Source of the DNA: Planococcus citri
Taxonomy: Eukaryota > Arthropoda > Insecta > Hemiptera > Pseudococcidae
Assembly: GCF_950023065.1 (NCBI RefSeq)
Contig: NC_088678.1
Coordinates: 67,114,460 to 67,178,459 of the forward strand
Length of the DNA: 64,000 nucleotides
Direction: 5' to 3'
Shown: in pieces, positions 46,910-59,089 of the stretch
Layout of the letters: the number at the start of each line of letters is the position of its first letter
How positions within the stretch are numbered: the first letter of the stretch is position 1
Translations under genes and position numbers: made by a program
Notes under the pieces: generated by a model
What the model was told of the DNA's origin: nothing
The model's database searches: none
Seen by the model: only the letters and a program-made list of their open reading frames with translations

Positions 46910-49232
46910 CTATTCTCTTGGAACTAATCCATAGATTTTTTCGTATTTCGCTCTGAGAGCGGTGTTCTTCGCCGAAGCTCTCAGCGAAGTCGTAATAACC
47001 GATTCAATTCTTTCGACAATCAATTTCGACTGGTCGTTCGTCAACGTCTTATTGGATTCAGTTTCCGTTACCGAATACTCTTCGAATTTGAAATAAATTT
47101 TATCAGCTTTATCATCCGACAAAACGGAAATATGATCAGCGTTGAAGCTCAACTTGATCGGTTTCAAATTCTTCATGGCGAAATTCTGCACCAATGTCCC
47201 TTCTACGCCACTCATTTGGATATTGAAGAAATATGCTGGGTTTAAACGTTGAGCTGTAATGGTTTCTATATTCCACAATCCTCTGATGGTCACATTGCTC
47301 AAAGTGTAGTCAGTCGACGGGATGGTGTTTATGAAGTAATAATGTTTTTGCACATGTTGCGAAAAACTACCAAAACCTGGCTTCTCGAGATAATAAGCTT
47401 TTATATCTGCGACTTGACTGTCTGGCGCGGATTCGGAAAATGTTGCTTTTAGAGCCCATTTTAATTCAGTTTTGATCTGGTTTTCTGCGCTGGGTTCGTA
47501 CTGATGACCGTTGGGCCGTAATGTGATCTGCAATAGAAAAGTGTTATCGCGAATTGGAAAATTCGTGTGGCTTGAATTGATTTTTAAATAGAAATTCACT
47601 CGTAGGTTTGTTTGTTGTACGAGAAATAGGTACTTACGTTTTGTTGGTCTAAATAAGGATAATCGACGGATGCTTTATTTGACAGTTTTGGTAAGGAAAC
47701 GATTAAGCTTAAAAGGAATGGTTCCGTTGCGATAGAGTCATTGAATTGACGAAGAGAGCCGTTCACAGATACGAGCATATTTTTCCATTCCATCTAAGTA
47801 CATACATAAGTACATAGGTGGTTTCATAAAAATGAATAAGTACTCATTATTTCCCAACTAGACGTTGAAGCAAGGTAGATGATGGCGGCCATTTTAATTG
47901 ACAAGTCAGCCGAAATCGCAGATGGACAAAAGTAGATCGAAAGAGCTTGCAAAAATTCAACGTCAGCCAAAATTTAAAGTGCTTTTTTCGATTTTTAGTG
48001 AATTTTTGAAAATCAAATTTAGACTAAAAATGAAAAAATAATCGAAATTATCAACATTTGACCAAATTGATCTAGAGAGCTGAAATTTGACCTGTCAAAT
48101 CGATTGGAAACGACTTCAAATCGTTTGAGCAGCTCTGGAGCCTCCAGAAGATTTTTGAAACTTGAAATTTCCACAAAATTTCATCGAATGAAGTTCGAAA
48201 TTCACGCTGCACTCCAACTTCAACATGCTGGTACCTAAGTGATCCATGCTGCTAGTGGGTTTGAGTCATTTTGGAGCCTCCAGGGTATTTTTGGAAATTC
48301 CTATAGAGCCTTCAGCAGATTTTGAAACTTGAAATTTGACTAGTGGAAAATAGGATTGCTTCAAAACATTTTTCATAACCTCTCCCCCTCTCCCCAAAAA
48401 GAAGCTATTTGAATGGCTGAATGACTATTGAAAATTGAAGCTTTTTTTCTTATGAAATTAGGACTATTTTCATGAGTGAGAACTCGTTTCTATTTTTTTT
48501 GCCATGTTTTAATTTGTTTGAAGAAATTATTTTGTAAATAATAAGTCAAGAAATCGCCTTAAAAACAGCTTCTTCAATTTTTTTCATTTTCAAAAAGTCG
48601 CCAAAAATCTAAAAATGAATTTCAGCACCTTGATACAAGTATTTTCATTATCATTACGAAGTTTTAGGGCATGCTCTTTTTGTCTAGTAGGTTTCTTGTA
48701 AGCTTCTGTTAATTTATCATTTATCAAACGACTCCATTAATTTTTATTTTCTAAACTACGATTTCAAGTAAATAGGTAGGTACTCGTACCATATTTTTCA
48801 ACTTCGAGAAGACTTCACTTACCTTTAAATCGTCACCGTGTATGATTCGAGTTACCAAAGATGACGATTGAACTATTCGAAGTTCGATTGCGATATTCTG
48901 AAGCAATCCGTCATTTTTTTGGGCATTGGCTGGGACTGGTACATTATTCTGTTGATCTACGGTTAATAGATTATTCTTTTCGATTTCTTTAAATATGACT
49001 GAAAATTGACCGTTTATCGCTTCGGTAACGTCGTGTTCTTCATATGAAGAAGTAGTTGACGGGCTTATAGTACTTGTGGTGGTGCTCGTAGGTGCATTTT
49101 CTGTGCAGAGTATTACGTACATTGAAATTAATTATAATGTTAGTTAGGTAACATGAGATGCGCGAATTAAGAAATTATATTACCTGCACATACGAATAAA
49201 AGTATTAAACAAATGCACTTGATGAGATTCAT
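46910..49232 (-). CDS. Gene F: secreted protein of the tandem family, four exons
   Basis: Exons: 49184-49232 (MNLIKCICLILLFVCA plus G), 48823-49100 (starts ENAPTSTTTSTISP, has DVTEAINGQFSVIF), 47638-47793 (starts MEWKNMLVSVNGSL, ends YPYLDQQN) and 46910-47527 (starts ITLRPNGHQYEPSAENQIKT). Phases 1/0/0 give 366 residues. It is the clearest version of the core: QKHYYFINTIPSTDYTL, SNVTIRGLWNIETITA, NIQMSGVEGTLVQNF, LSFNADHISVLSDDKAD, FKFEEYSVTETESNKTL and LIVERIESVITTSL, ending KIYGLVPRE. Its last two exons are nearly identical to gene G's, showing recent duplication. Confidence 0.8.
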
Positions 49233-51174
49233 GACGAGTATGAAAAAATAAAACTTTCCACCGTGAAATGAACTTGATTAATAATTCGTTTGTTAAATTC
49301 AACTGTTTCGTGCATTTCATTGAAATTTTTTTTTGATACTTAATTCTGTGCTACGTATCTATTTAAGTTGATAATGCCTTAATTACACTCGATAGGTAGA
49401 CTATAAATACGTGTTTATCTTTTTTTTTCCAATTACTTCCTATCACCGTATTAAACGAAGAATACCTAATTTGATTCTCGAAATGCACAATTTTTTAGAG
49501 GAAAAATTAAGCTGAGATTGGAGAATATTCTGAAAGTTCCGTACGTTTGTCGAAATTGAATTTTCAGCTGCCGAAGTTAACTTGAAAGCCTTCTGGAGCT
49601 CTGAGAAATTGCTGGAGAAAGCTAATTCTTGCTGGAGGCTTCAGATTAATTCAAAAGTAGTTTCAGTCGGTTCGGGGAGTTGACTTTGGAAGGGAGAGGA
49701 ATTTTTGAGGAATTTTTTGACGAAAATTGACAATTTTGGATTGTTTACTTACTTGAAAATTTGAGATTTTTTGATTTATTAAAAAATATTAACTCGTTTC
49801 CTCGGACTTGTGATTCGCCTGCTCTTTCAAAAATTCACTAAACACCCTCTTTCAATGAGCCAAATTTCAGCTCGATCGGAGTTGACGGTTGTAAAAATTC
49901 CCTTCAGTGTGGATAATTTCACGTTAATGAATAATTTGTTTATTTACCTACTAATCAAAAGTGAACTTTGCTAATTATACTTAATGGAAATTTCGTTGAT
50001 TTTTTTCTTCTAATGAGAGTTAAAATTATTATTTTGTGCATTTCGAACTCATAAATTAGTAGTAAGTATTACTTAATGAAGCATTCATTCGCTTGTTTTG
50101 TTTCTGCGTTCTCTACAATTTATCATCATCTTGGGCTTGATGTTTCATTTCATCAAATTAATGAAGTCGTTGGCGAATTTTCTACTGTACTTTTTTCCGA
50201 CAATTATAGAGGACCTTTTCCGGTGATTTCCACTTGCGCTTTTCCTACAATTTTTTTTGACCAGATGCGCTTTTCCAAACCTGCTTCTTTAAATACCACT
50301 TGCGCTTCTTAAAAACCAATTTCAGGTGTTCTCAAAGTTTTGAAATTTTGCTAGTACAAGTATGTTTGTGCAAAGTCGTTCTTTTATGGCGTTGATATTG
50401 GATTACTGTGCGGAAGGTACGCAGATCGATTGAGACCTCCTGCAGAAAATTTTTTCAATTTTTTACCGTCTTTGCCGTGAAACGGAAAAGTAAGGTATTG
50501 TATTTGTCATGATGGTTGAGGATTTGGGTGGGGGTGGGTTTTCTTGACGAATTGAAGTGTGCTGATCACGATAAGACGTATGACGCAAAACGAGATAAGT
50601 TTATATATCTATATATAAATATTTTGCTTAGCAATAATCAGTAACGTCTGTCTTGATGCCCAAACGGTTTCTCAGTTTATTTCTTGTTAGGAACTCGATG
50701 GAAAATCGGTTCACGTGTTCCTTTGACAGTTCAGCTTAGGTAGGCCTTATTGATTTTTGGTGGCATTTTTACAGACTTTTGCAGACTTCCTCATCAGTTT
50801 TGTTTTTGGTATACCTATTCTTTTAAAAGTATAAATGTTTTGCTTAGCAATAATCACCAATGCCTGTCTTAATACCCAAACGATTTCTCAGTTTATTTCT
50901 TGTTAGGAACTCGATGGGTTGTGATGATTTTTTTTTGTTTTATCATTACGAAAAGCCGGTTCTCTCACGCTGTTTGCGTGAGTGTTTTTTTTTATTTTGA
51001 TTTTTTTTTTAGAAGGTACCCTCCGGATCTCCCTGCTCTGTAAATCGATTAGGTACTCAAGGTTGCTTTTTAAGCAATAAACAATTTCATGTTGAAAGAG
51101 TTGCATTTTATATACAGAAGAATAATTACAAAAATAACATAATATTCTAGATACGAAAAAGAATATGTACTTTT
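49233..51174. other. Intergenic between F and G: repeats only
   Basis: 49280-50300 is duplicated at 52130-53060 (upstream flank of G). It includes a 300-bp-family unit (49540-49930). An internal direct repeat occurs at 50618-50703 and 50832-50918 (TTTTGCTTAGCAATAATCA...TTCTTGTTAGGAACTCGATGG). A 50-bp stretch at 50448-50498 recurs at 20243-20291. Short frames are unsupported. Confidence 0.5.
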
Positions 51175-52057
51175 CTATTCTATTGGAACTAATCCATCAA
51201 TTTTTTCGTATTTCGCTAAGAGAGTGGTGTTTTTCGCCGAAGCTCTCAGCGAAGCCGTAATAACCGATTCAATTCTTTCGACAATTAATTTCGACTGGTC
51301 GTTGGTCAACGTCTTATTGGATTCAGTTTCCTTTACCGAATACCCTTCAAATTTGAAATAAATCTCATCAGCTTTCTCATCCGATAAAACGGCAATATGA
51401 TCAGCGTTGAAACTCAACTTGATAGGTTTTGAATTCTTCGAGACGAAATTCTGCACCATTGTGACTTCTACGCTACTCATTCGCGTAGTGAAGAAATAAG
51501 CTTGGTTGATATGTTGAATTGTAAAGTTTTCCATGCTCCAGAATCCTCTGATGGTCACATTGCTCAAAGTGTAGTCAGTCGACGGGATGGTGTTTATGAA
51601 GTAATAATGTTTTTGCACATGTTGCAATAAACTATTAAGACCTGGCTTTACGAGAAAAATATATTTTACGTTTCTGAAATGGTGTTTACTAGCCGGCAAT
51701 TCGGCTAATGTTGCTTTAAGGTACCATTTTAATTCAGTTTTTATCTGGTTTTCTGCGCTAGGTTCGTACTTATGACCGTTGGGTATTAGGGTGATCTGGA
51801 ATATAAAGCATGGTATCGTGAATTGGAAAATTCGTGTGGCTTGAATTGATTTTTGATTAGAAGTCTATAGGTTATTTGTTTGTTATACGAGTAATACTTA
51901 CGTTTTGTTGGTCTAAATCAGAATAATCGAGGGATGTTTCATTTGACCGTTTTGATGCGGAAGCGATGAAGTAAGAAAGGAATGATTCCGTTGCAATGGA
52001 ATCATTGAATTGACGAAGAAAGCCTTTCACAGATACGGACACATTTTTCCATTCCAA
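51175..52057 (-). pseudogene. Gene G: tandem-family member lacking exons 1 and 2
   Basis: Exon 3 (51902-52057, starts LEWKNVSVSVKGFL where F has MEWKN) and exon 4 (51175-51795, starts ITLIPNGHKYEPSAENQIKT) are open and close to gene F throughout: QKHYYFINTIPSTDYTL, SNVTIRGFWSMENFT, LSFNADHIAVLSDEKAD, FKFEGYSVKETESNKTL, IVERIESVITASL, ending DGLVPIE. Upstream, homology to F jumps at about 52122-52142 from F intron 2 (about 47876) to F's 5' flank (about 49283). Signal exon and ENxPT exon are thus deleted together. The open frames suggest a recent loss, or splicing to another 5' exon. Confidence 0.75.
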
Positions 52058-53566
52058 CTACATAGGTTTTATAAAAATGAAATGAATACTCAATTTTTTT
52101 CAACTAAACGTTAAAACAAGGTATTAGACGAAGTATTCCTATTCGTTTGTTAAATTCAACTGTTTCGTGCATTTCATTTGTGAAATTCGTGTATCGATTA
52201 AAATTTTTTTTTTGATAATTCTATGCTATTCAAGTTGATAATGCCTTAATTACCCTCGATAGGTAGATGGTAGACTATAAATACAAGTTTATCTCTTTTT
52301 TTCCTTCTAATTATTGTACTTCCTATCACCGTATTAAGCGAAGAGTAATTTAATTCTCGAAATGCACAATTTTTAGAGGAAAAATTAAGGTGAGATTGGA
52401 AAATATTCTGAAGTTAAGATTGAATTTTCAGCTTCCAAAGTTGCCTCAAACGCCTTCTGGAGCTCTTGGAAATTGCTGGAGAAAAGTGAACTCTTGCTGG
52501 AGGCTTCAGATCAATTCAAAAGTAGTTTCAGTCGGTTCGAGAAGTTGACTTTAGAAGAGAGAGGAATTTTAGAGTAATTTTTTGACAAAAATTGACGATT
52601 TTGGATTGTTTACTTAAAAATTTGGGATTTTTTGATTTACTTATTAAAAAATATTATAATTATCAACTCGTTTCTTCGGATTCGTGATTCGCCTGCTTTT
52701 TCAAAAATTCACTAAACACCCTCTTTCAATGAGCCAAATTTCAGCTCGATCGGAGTTGACGGTTGTAAAAATTCCCTTTAATGTGGATAATTTCAATTAA
52801 TGAATAATTTGTTTATTTTCTAATCAAAAGTGAACTTTGCCAATCATTCTTAATGGGAATTGCGTTGATTTCTTTCTTTCTAATGAGAGTTAAAATTATT
52901 ATTTCGTGCATTTCGAATGCATAAATTAGTAATAGTATTACCTAATGAAGCATTCATTCTCTTGTTTTTGTTTCTGCTTTGTCTACAATTTATCATCATC
53001 TTGGGCTTTTGATGTTTCATTTTTCATCAAATTAATGAAGTCGTTGGCGAATTTTCTACTTTTTTCCGACAAACAACGGAAATTTTTACGTAGATGTAAT
53101 TTTTGGGATGAGAGAGATCCATTCAACCGTCGTCACCCTAATCAAGTTTTTTTTTGAAGATAACAATTTGGACCCATAAAAAAGTTGAACTTTTGATTGA
53201 AGCTTTTTGAATACAAAAGATGCCTTTCAATTTACCTAAATTGTTTGTATGTAAACCAATAAGCACTTTAATTAGTCAATAAACATACTCAAGTTATGTG
53301 TTTGTATATTTTTAATTTATGATATAAAATGAATGAGAAAGAAAGGTATTTTCTTATTCTAAATGAACCTTAATACAATATATTTTTAGATTGGTTCCTT
53401 GCGTTACAATGAAAAAATATTCCAATTTGGTTAATTTGAACTTGGAAAAATATTGAGAAATTTCGGGAAGTTTTATACAAATAGGTAGGTTATCAGATAA
53501 GTACCTATTCAAAGAATTGCAATGAAATTCAATACAAATACAATGTTTTTTGATTAGATGGTGAGC
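52058..53566. other. Spacer upstream of G, copy of F's 5' flank
   Basis: 52130-53060 matches 49280-50180 and includes a 300-bp-family unit at about 52430-52770. Short frames (such as 52945-53157) are not conserved in frame with the F-side copy. Confidence 0.5.
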
Positions 53567-53722
53567 CTAATATCTGTCTGAGGATGAAGTGAATGGTTGG
53601 ATAATTTGGTCAGCTAAATTTGTTGGCTTCTCGTTTCCTTCATTGCTAATTTCAACGATCTTTGCAGTATCATAAGATGTTTGACTTGAGACGATGGAAA
53701 ATTTGTTTCGACGATTTTTTTT
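53567..53722 (-). other. In-frame extension after gene H's TGA
   Basis: 51 sense codons in the same frame follow the TGA, starting KKNRRNKFSIVSSQTSYDTA and ending SSSDRY with TAG. The TGA sits before a run of nine A. Either the stop is a recent nonsense change or the extension is chance. Confidence 0.35.
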
Positions 53723-55080
53723 TCACGTTGAAATCGTTGTATTAGTATCCCTTCGAAGCGAGCACTTGTTCAGCACGTTATCCACAAAATTTCCGAAAAA
53801 TTGATCGACCATTTGAAGAGATTGCGAGCAAATATCGAATGGCAAGCAAACCAGTGGTTTCAAATGCTGAGAAATTCGTTCTGTCATCATCGACATCAGC
53901 GTATTATCGATTTTCTTTTTTATTAGCAAATCCGTGTTCGATTTACTCGTGTTTTTGTTCGATGGTACAGCGACCTGAAATTTAAAATGATATTTCAACT
54001 CATTAGTCATTTCTACCTACATATTTGTTGAGATCGATGATATTCATTAATAAGATTATGTTACCTTGATATCTTGATTGTTATGGATTTGAAATTCGCA
54101 AGACTCGTTCTCTTTGGAATTATTCGGTTTCATGACTGAAATTTTGATCGAGGTGAAGTTGACGTGGAAACGAATATTGATCGAGTTGCCTTTATTGCTG
54201 AGATGAATGTCTCCAGAAGGTATGGCCTTTACTTGATGATTGATCTATAACAGTACAAAAAATTTGATGAAAAATGTCTCTAAATAAACACTAACCAAAA
54301 AAAAAAAAAAAAAAAAATAGAAAAAAAAGAAGAAGAGACTTGTGAAATATTTGAGTTATAAATTTATTTGATAAGGTACCTTTATAGAGTTGGCAAATCC
54401 GCATTGAATTTGTTTCGGATAAGGAGTTCCTGGTACCAGTTTAATGCTCACATTGTGGAATACAATATCGTACTCGTAACCATCGTCTTCTTCATCTGCT
54501 GCTGATTCGATTGCAGTTTCGCCAACTTCTGGTGAATCAGGTTTCGGCGTTTGTCTGGCGGAGATTTTTGTTCCTCGAGTAGATAATGATCGACTAGTCT
54601 TGCCTGCGATAGTTGAGCTCAACGTAGAACGAATTGTCGAATCAGATGGCGACGTCTCATAAATTTTTTTATTATTGGATCGTCTAGATGCTAAAGTCAA
54701 TATAACGTGCTGACTTTGTGAAGGATCTGTCTTTTGTATGGCAGTTGATGTTTTGACCTCGAGCTTAGATGTTTGAGTGGTCACTCGTGTAGTAGTAGTT
54801 GAACTTGGACGGTCAGTTTTTGGAGAAGTAAGTTCAACTTTTTTTTGGAAAAGAGGGCGATGAGGTGGCGACGTTTTTTTGAAAAGTCTTCCATGATAGA
54901 GTTCTTTATCTGCTGAAGTCAGTTCAGTGTACCATCCTTGTGTAAGAGGAATTGGGCTCTTCGTAGAATATGATTTCGAATCGGATTTTGGCGAGGTTTC
55001 TGTAGCAACTTGACTAACCGGTGGTGCACTTTCCAGATGACTTGGGGTGGAAGTATCATCGAGCTTGTTCGTTTCTGGAA
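53723..55080 (-). CDS. Gene H: divergent tandem-family member with Ser/Thr-rich insert; first exon not found
   Basis: Exons: 54380-55080 (701 nt, starts VPETNKLDDTSTPSH), 54065-54244 (INHQVKAIPSGDIHLSNKGN onward, ends NNQDIK) and 53723-53974 (starts VAVPSNKNTSKSNTDLL). Border phases (1/0/0) and the VxVP start of the last exon match gene I. Exon 2 is far longer than in relatives and carries a mucin-like Ser/Thr/Pro/Lys-rich stretch (for example RPSSTTTTRVTTQTS) and an acidic patch AADEEDDGYEYD. The last exon is only 84 codons and lacks the HYYFI...ERIESVI core. It stops at TGA (53723-53725), after which the same frame stays open to 53567. No signal exon was found in 55081-57000. Possibly decaying, possibly a diverged protein. 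Confidence 0.55.
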
Positions 55081-56040
55081 CTTTATTGAAATTGATTATT
55101 AGATAAATTAATTTGGGGATGAGAAATTTTTTCAGAAATTTATTAAAGTTTTTGGCTGGTGTTTTCTTGGCTCATTCATTTTTTTGATTAGTTCATCGAA
55201 TTCTGTGACCGAAGTTTCAAAATATCTCTATGCAATATTAATCAGGAATATTATTGAGTATTTTAAGAAATTTAATGGAATTTTTTCCCAATTTTTAGCA
55301 TTTAAGTCAATAAAGATTCGAAAGTGGAGTGTGAAAAGTGCATCATGCATTTCTATAAAAATTTCATCTGATTAGAATAAAGAGCTAAAATGTTATTTTC
55401 ATTTGTCAATTTCAAGTCATTTTGGACTTTGCTGCGGATTTTCGGGTTCACATGAATAATTATTGATCTGTTACAGGAAGGAATGGGGGGGGGGGGCGAT
55501 AGAATAGGGTCGAAAATCAGATGCCAAATCTGAAATACCTACTGGGCAAAAATTCTCAAAAGTAAGTAAATCTAAAATTTTGAATTTTGTCAAATTTTTT
55601 GTCCAGCGAATTGAATTTTGAAAAGCATTCCCCCCACTTGCCAAATTCTTGAAACTTCTGCCAGTCCGTCAGAAACGGATTGGAACTGATCAGGATCAAA
55701 GTTTTGGTTGGATTTGATTTGTCCAGACCTGATTAGATCCAGCTGCAGGGACCTGATTGGATTTAATCAGATCTGAATCTGCTCTGGTAAGATCAGAATT
55801 CTGATCAGATCAGATTTGTTGTCTGAATCAGTGCATTCTAAAACAGAGAATTCAATGCCAATGTTGCATTTTTTACAATTTTGGGCTGTAAGCCTCCTCT
55901 AAAGAACTTGATTTTGGTTTTGGAGTTGACCCGGTTTCAAAATCAGAATCAACGTCCTCAAAAACCTATATTTCAGTACCCACATTGCATTTTTCAATAT
56001 TTCAGACCCCAAACCCTCCCCCAAGGAGTTCAATGTTGGT
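55081..56040. other. Noncoding upstream of gene H
   Basis: Contains a G-run (about 55487-55497) and a GATCAGAT/TCTGATC-rich stretch (about 55680-55830) that could fold on itself. No exon recognised. Confidence 0.35.
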
Positions 56041-56760
56041 TTTGGAGTTATTCAGTCATCACGATGGCGACATTTGCTGACAACACTGCAATTACCACAC
56101 AAGATTTTGATCCAGATGTTGCAATGAACAAATTACAAAGCAACTTGAACACAATAACAGAATGGTGTCAAACTTAGAGAATCAAAATCAATAGTGAGAA
56201 ATCGAGCTACATCCTTTTTACCACTAGAAAAGTTGAAACAACTTGATCACTAATGTTTAATAACGATGAAATATTTTGAACAAGTGTTGTCAAATATCTG
56301 GGATTACATCTTGATAACCATTTCACATAGAGAGATCATAGGGTAATTATTCTGAAGAAGAGAACTCAACTTGACAAAAAACTCAAATTGTTTTATTAGC
56401 TTCTTGGAACTAATATGCTGAGCCAACAAAACAAGATCTTAATGTACAAATGTTTATTCTAACCAATTTGGTCCTATGGTATTGAACTATGGGATTTGGC
56501 TAGTGAATCCAATATCCTGATTATATGTAGAAAGATTCCAGAACAAAATTCTAAGAAAACTTATAAATGCACCGTAATATGTGAAGAACAACACAATTCT
56601 TGAAGATTTGGAAATACCTAGAGTGAAATCAACGATATCCATAAGAAGTAACATCTATCAAGAAGGAATTTCTAACCACGACAATGTATTAGTAAAAAAA
56701 ATCTTTTGAATTGTGATGAAGAATTATACTGTCTGCGTAGATGTCACATATTGAACCTAC
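56041..56760 (+). pseudogene. Dead Jockey-type LINE reverse transcriptase fragment
   Basis: Reads MATFADNTAITTQDFDPDVA, LQSNLNTITEWC, then after a stop RIKINSEKSSYILFTT. This is the YxDD region and thumb of Jockey-like RTs (FADN replaces the usual [FY]ADD). Further degenerate pieces, KYLGLHLDNHFT-like and KILMYKCLF.PIWSYGIELWDL, follow across frameshifts and TAG stops, several where Trp is expected. No endonuclease part seen. Confidence 0.75.
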
Positions 56761-56779
56761 CAGTGAGATTTCAATTTTA

Positions 56780-57830
56780 ATAGCTTGCGCAAGCTAAATG
56801 TTACTTTTTGTAACAGATTCCAGTACAACAATGACCATGTTAATTTTGATGTGAATGTCAACAGTCACTTTTGGATGCCACATGTCGATGTGAATTTCGA
56901 CCCTATGTCGAGCCAAATGTCGATGCAATTGTTGACCAATGCTGATTGGCATTCATGTCAACAATTGGCTCTACATAGGGTCTAAATTCACATCTACATG
57001 TAGGATCCAAATGTGACGGATGTGGATGGATCGACATTGGCATCAAAATTTACATCGACCTTCTACTAAGTAGGTACATAAAGTTATGAAATTTTAGTTT
57101 CAAAATTGAAACTTTTTTTCCAAAAATGATTTCTCTTCAGTAGCCATTGCTCATGCTGAAGCAGCATTGACGCAGAGCCCGTAGAGGCGACCTCTGGGAA
57201 ATACAGATCAGGAATTCTGTACCTACTGATTATAAAATCTTTATATTGAGAACGGTGCAATACTTTATCTAAGAGTACTAAACTAATACATTTTCATGTC
57301 AACATGTCGATGTTAATGTTGATGTGAAATTCGACATCGACAATTACATCCACAATATCAACAAAATTTTCCAAATTTGAGAAATCTTTGAAAATTTGGT
57401 CGATGTTGGTGTTGATGTATTTGTGGACTATCAACTTTCACATCGACATAACATTGACAACTCCAAACTATGGAAAAGTGAATATTTTTATCAATGCCAT
57501 TAAAAAATTGTTTTCCTCTTTAAACAAGATAATATTTTTAAATGTTTACCAAATTTTTAAACACTAAAACAGAAGTTTCAATTCTGAAAAATTGATCGAC
57601 ATAGTTGTAGATGCAAATTTTGAGCATTGAAATTAACATGTACATGTCGAGATGGTATGTCGAGGTATCAGAAATAATAAAATTTTTTTGGAAATTTTCA
57701 TTAACCCGACTTCTTTATGGACAGAAGATTCCTACTAAATAACTGATTGGTCACTTTTCCACCATTATGTTGGGTAAAAATGTAGTCGATGCAAATGTTG
57801 ACGTCAACAGTATTGCTGTACGAGTTGTTT
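56780..57830. repeat. TCGATGT/GTTGATGTNAAT-rich degenerate tract
   Basis: Words such as GTCGATGTGAATTTCGAC, ATGTCGATGTTAATGTTGAT and their inverses (ACATCGACATT) recur irregularly over about 1 kb, on both strands, with a 6-nt rhythm. No frame stays open through it. An expanded and scrambled hexanucleotide-type repeat is the simplest reading. Confidence 0.5.
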
Positions 57831-58242
57831 TTCTTTTTGTTCATTCAAATAAGCAAATAAATAAGTACATAATAAATATGAATCAAAACATTTAAAAATC
57901 TGGAATTCAATATCTATGTTCCATTTCTCACAATTTTAAGTCTCGTAGCCCTTCTCTAGGAGGCTCAGTTTAGTTTTTGGAATTATTTGGGTCTAAAAAT
58001 CGATATAAGAAATGTAGTCGATGCAAATGTTGACGTCAACAGTATTGTTGTACGAGTTGTTTTTCTTTTTGTTCATTCAAATGAGCAAATAAATAAGTAC
58101 ATAATAAATATATGAATCAAAACATTTAAAAATCTAGAATTCAATATCTATGTTCCATTTCTCACAATTTTAAGCCTCATGGCCCTTCTGTAGGAGGCTC
58201 TACTTAGTTTTTGGGATTATTTGGGTCTAAAAATCGATATAA
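57778..58242 (+). repeat. 232-bp direct tandem duplication
   Basis: Two adjacent copies starting at about 57778 and 58010, each beginning AAATGTAGTCGATGCAAATG and ending near AAAAATCGATATAAG; few differences. Confidence 0.7.
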
Positions 58243-59089
58243 GGGCCCTCGAAAGCCTACATTTCAATACCAATATTACAATTATTTTTCAAAATTCTGA
58301 TCCCCAAGTTTTCTTGCTGGCGATTTAATTTTGGTTTCATTGTAAACGAGGTTTCAGAATCAAGATCTGCGTTCTCAAAAACCTAGGTATACTCATTTCA
58401 ATATTCATAGGTTTAGGTATTTTATTTTGTAGTCTTGGACCTGAATTTTTTATACAGGAAGCTCAATTTCGGTTTGAGAAGGGGGGGAGAACAATAGAGT
58501 TTCAAAATTGGAATCAGAATCCTCGAAAACTTTGTATTTCAATATCCATATTGGATTTTTAAAAATTATGTGCTCCAAATCATCCTCTGAGGCTCTGGAG
58601 GGCTCAATTTCTATTTTCAGGTCCAGAATCAGAATTTGCGCCATGTGAAAACTTGTACTTTGATTCACATACCATATCACTTTTCCCACTAGTTCAAATT
58701 TTTTTTCATTTCCCGCCTCCTCTTTAGAAGGGGGGGGGGGGTCAGTATTTCGCGCATACTCCTTACAATTTTCCATTTCTTGAAATATCCGATATCTCAG
58801 TGAGAAAACGAAGGAAAAGCGTTCTTTTCCGAAGTAAGATTTTCTAATCTAAAATATTATTTCACATGATTCTGGATTAAAATGTTTTTCAGAATATTTC
58901 AATTTTTGAATTTTTCTCATTCAAAGATCTTCTTTTGACTGCCCTTCCAAATCCCCTCCAATTCTTCCAAGTGGACTTAAGCAAATTTTTGTAGCTTAGC
59001 CGATTGAATAAATTGCCACGTGTGTATGAAAGAAGGTGTTTCTCGCATTGATTTTTTTTGTACTTGCATACTTACTTTGTTATGAAAAT
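58243..59089. other. Noncoding downstream of gene I
   Basis: Degenerate repeats related to the GCCTCxxxxGGAGGCTC phrases of 55900-58200, and a G-run at 58730-58740. The minus-strand frame at 58450-58776 runs through these repeats and is not supported. No exon 5/6 for gene I was found here. Confidence 0.35.

Noticed and set aside
50950..50985. Short hairpin CTCACGC-TGTTT-GCGTGAG as an RNA element
   Set aside because: A 7-bp stem alone is common by chance, and no other structural or family support was seen.
58450..58776. 108-codon minus-strand frame as exon 5 of gene I
   Set aside because: It runs through degenerate repeats and a G-run, lacks an acceptor in the required phase and does not resemble exon 5 of gene J.
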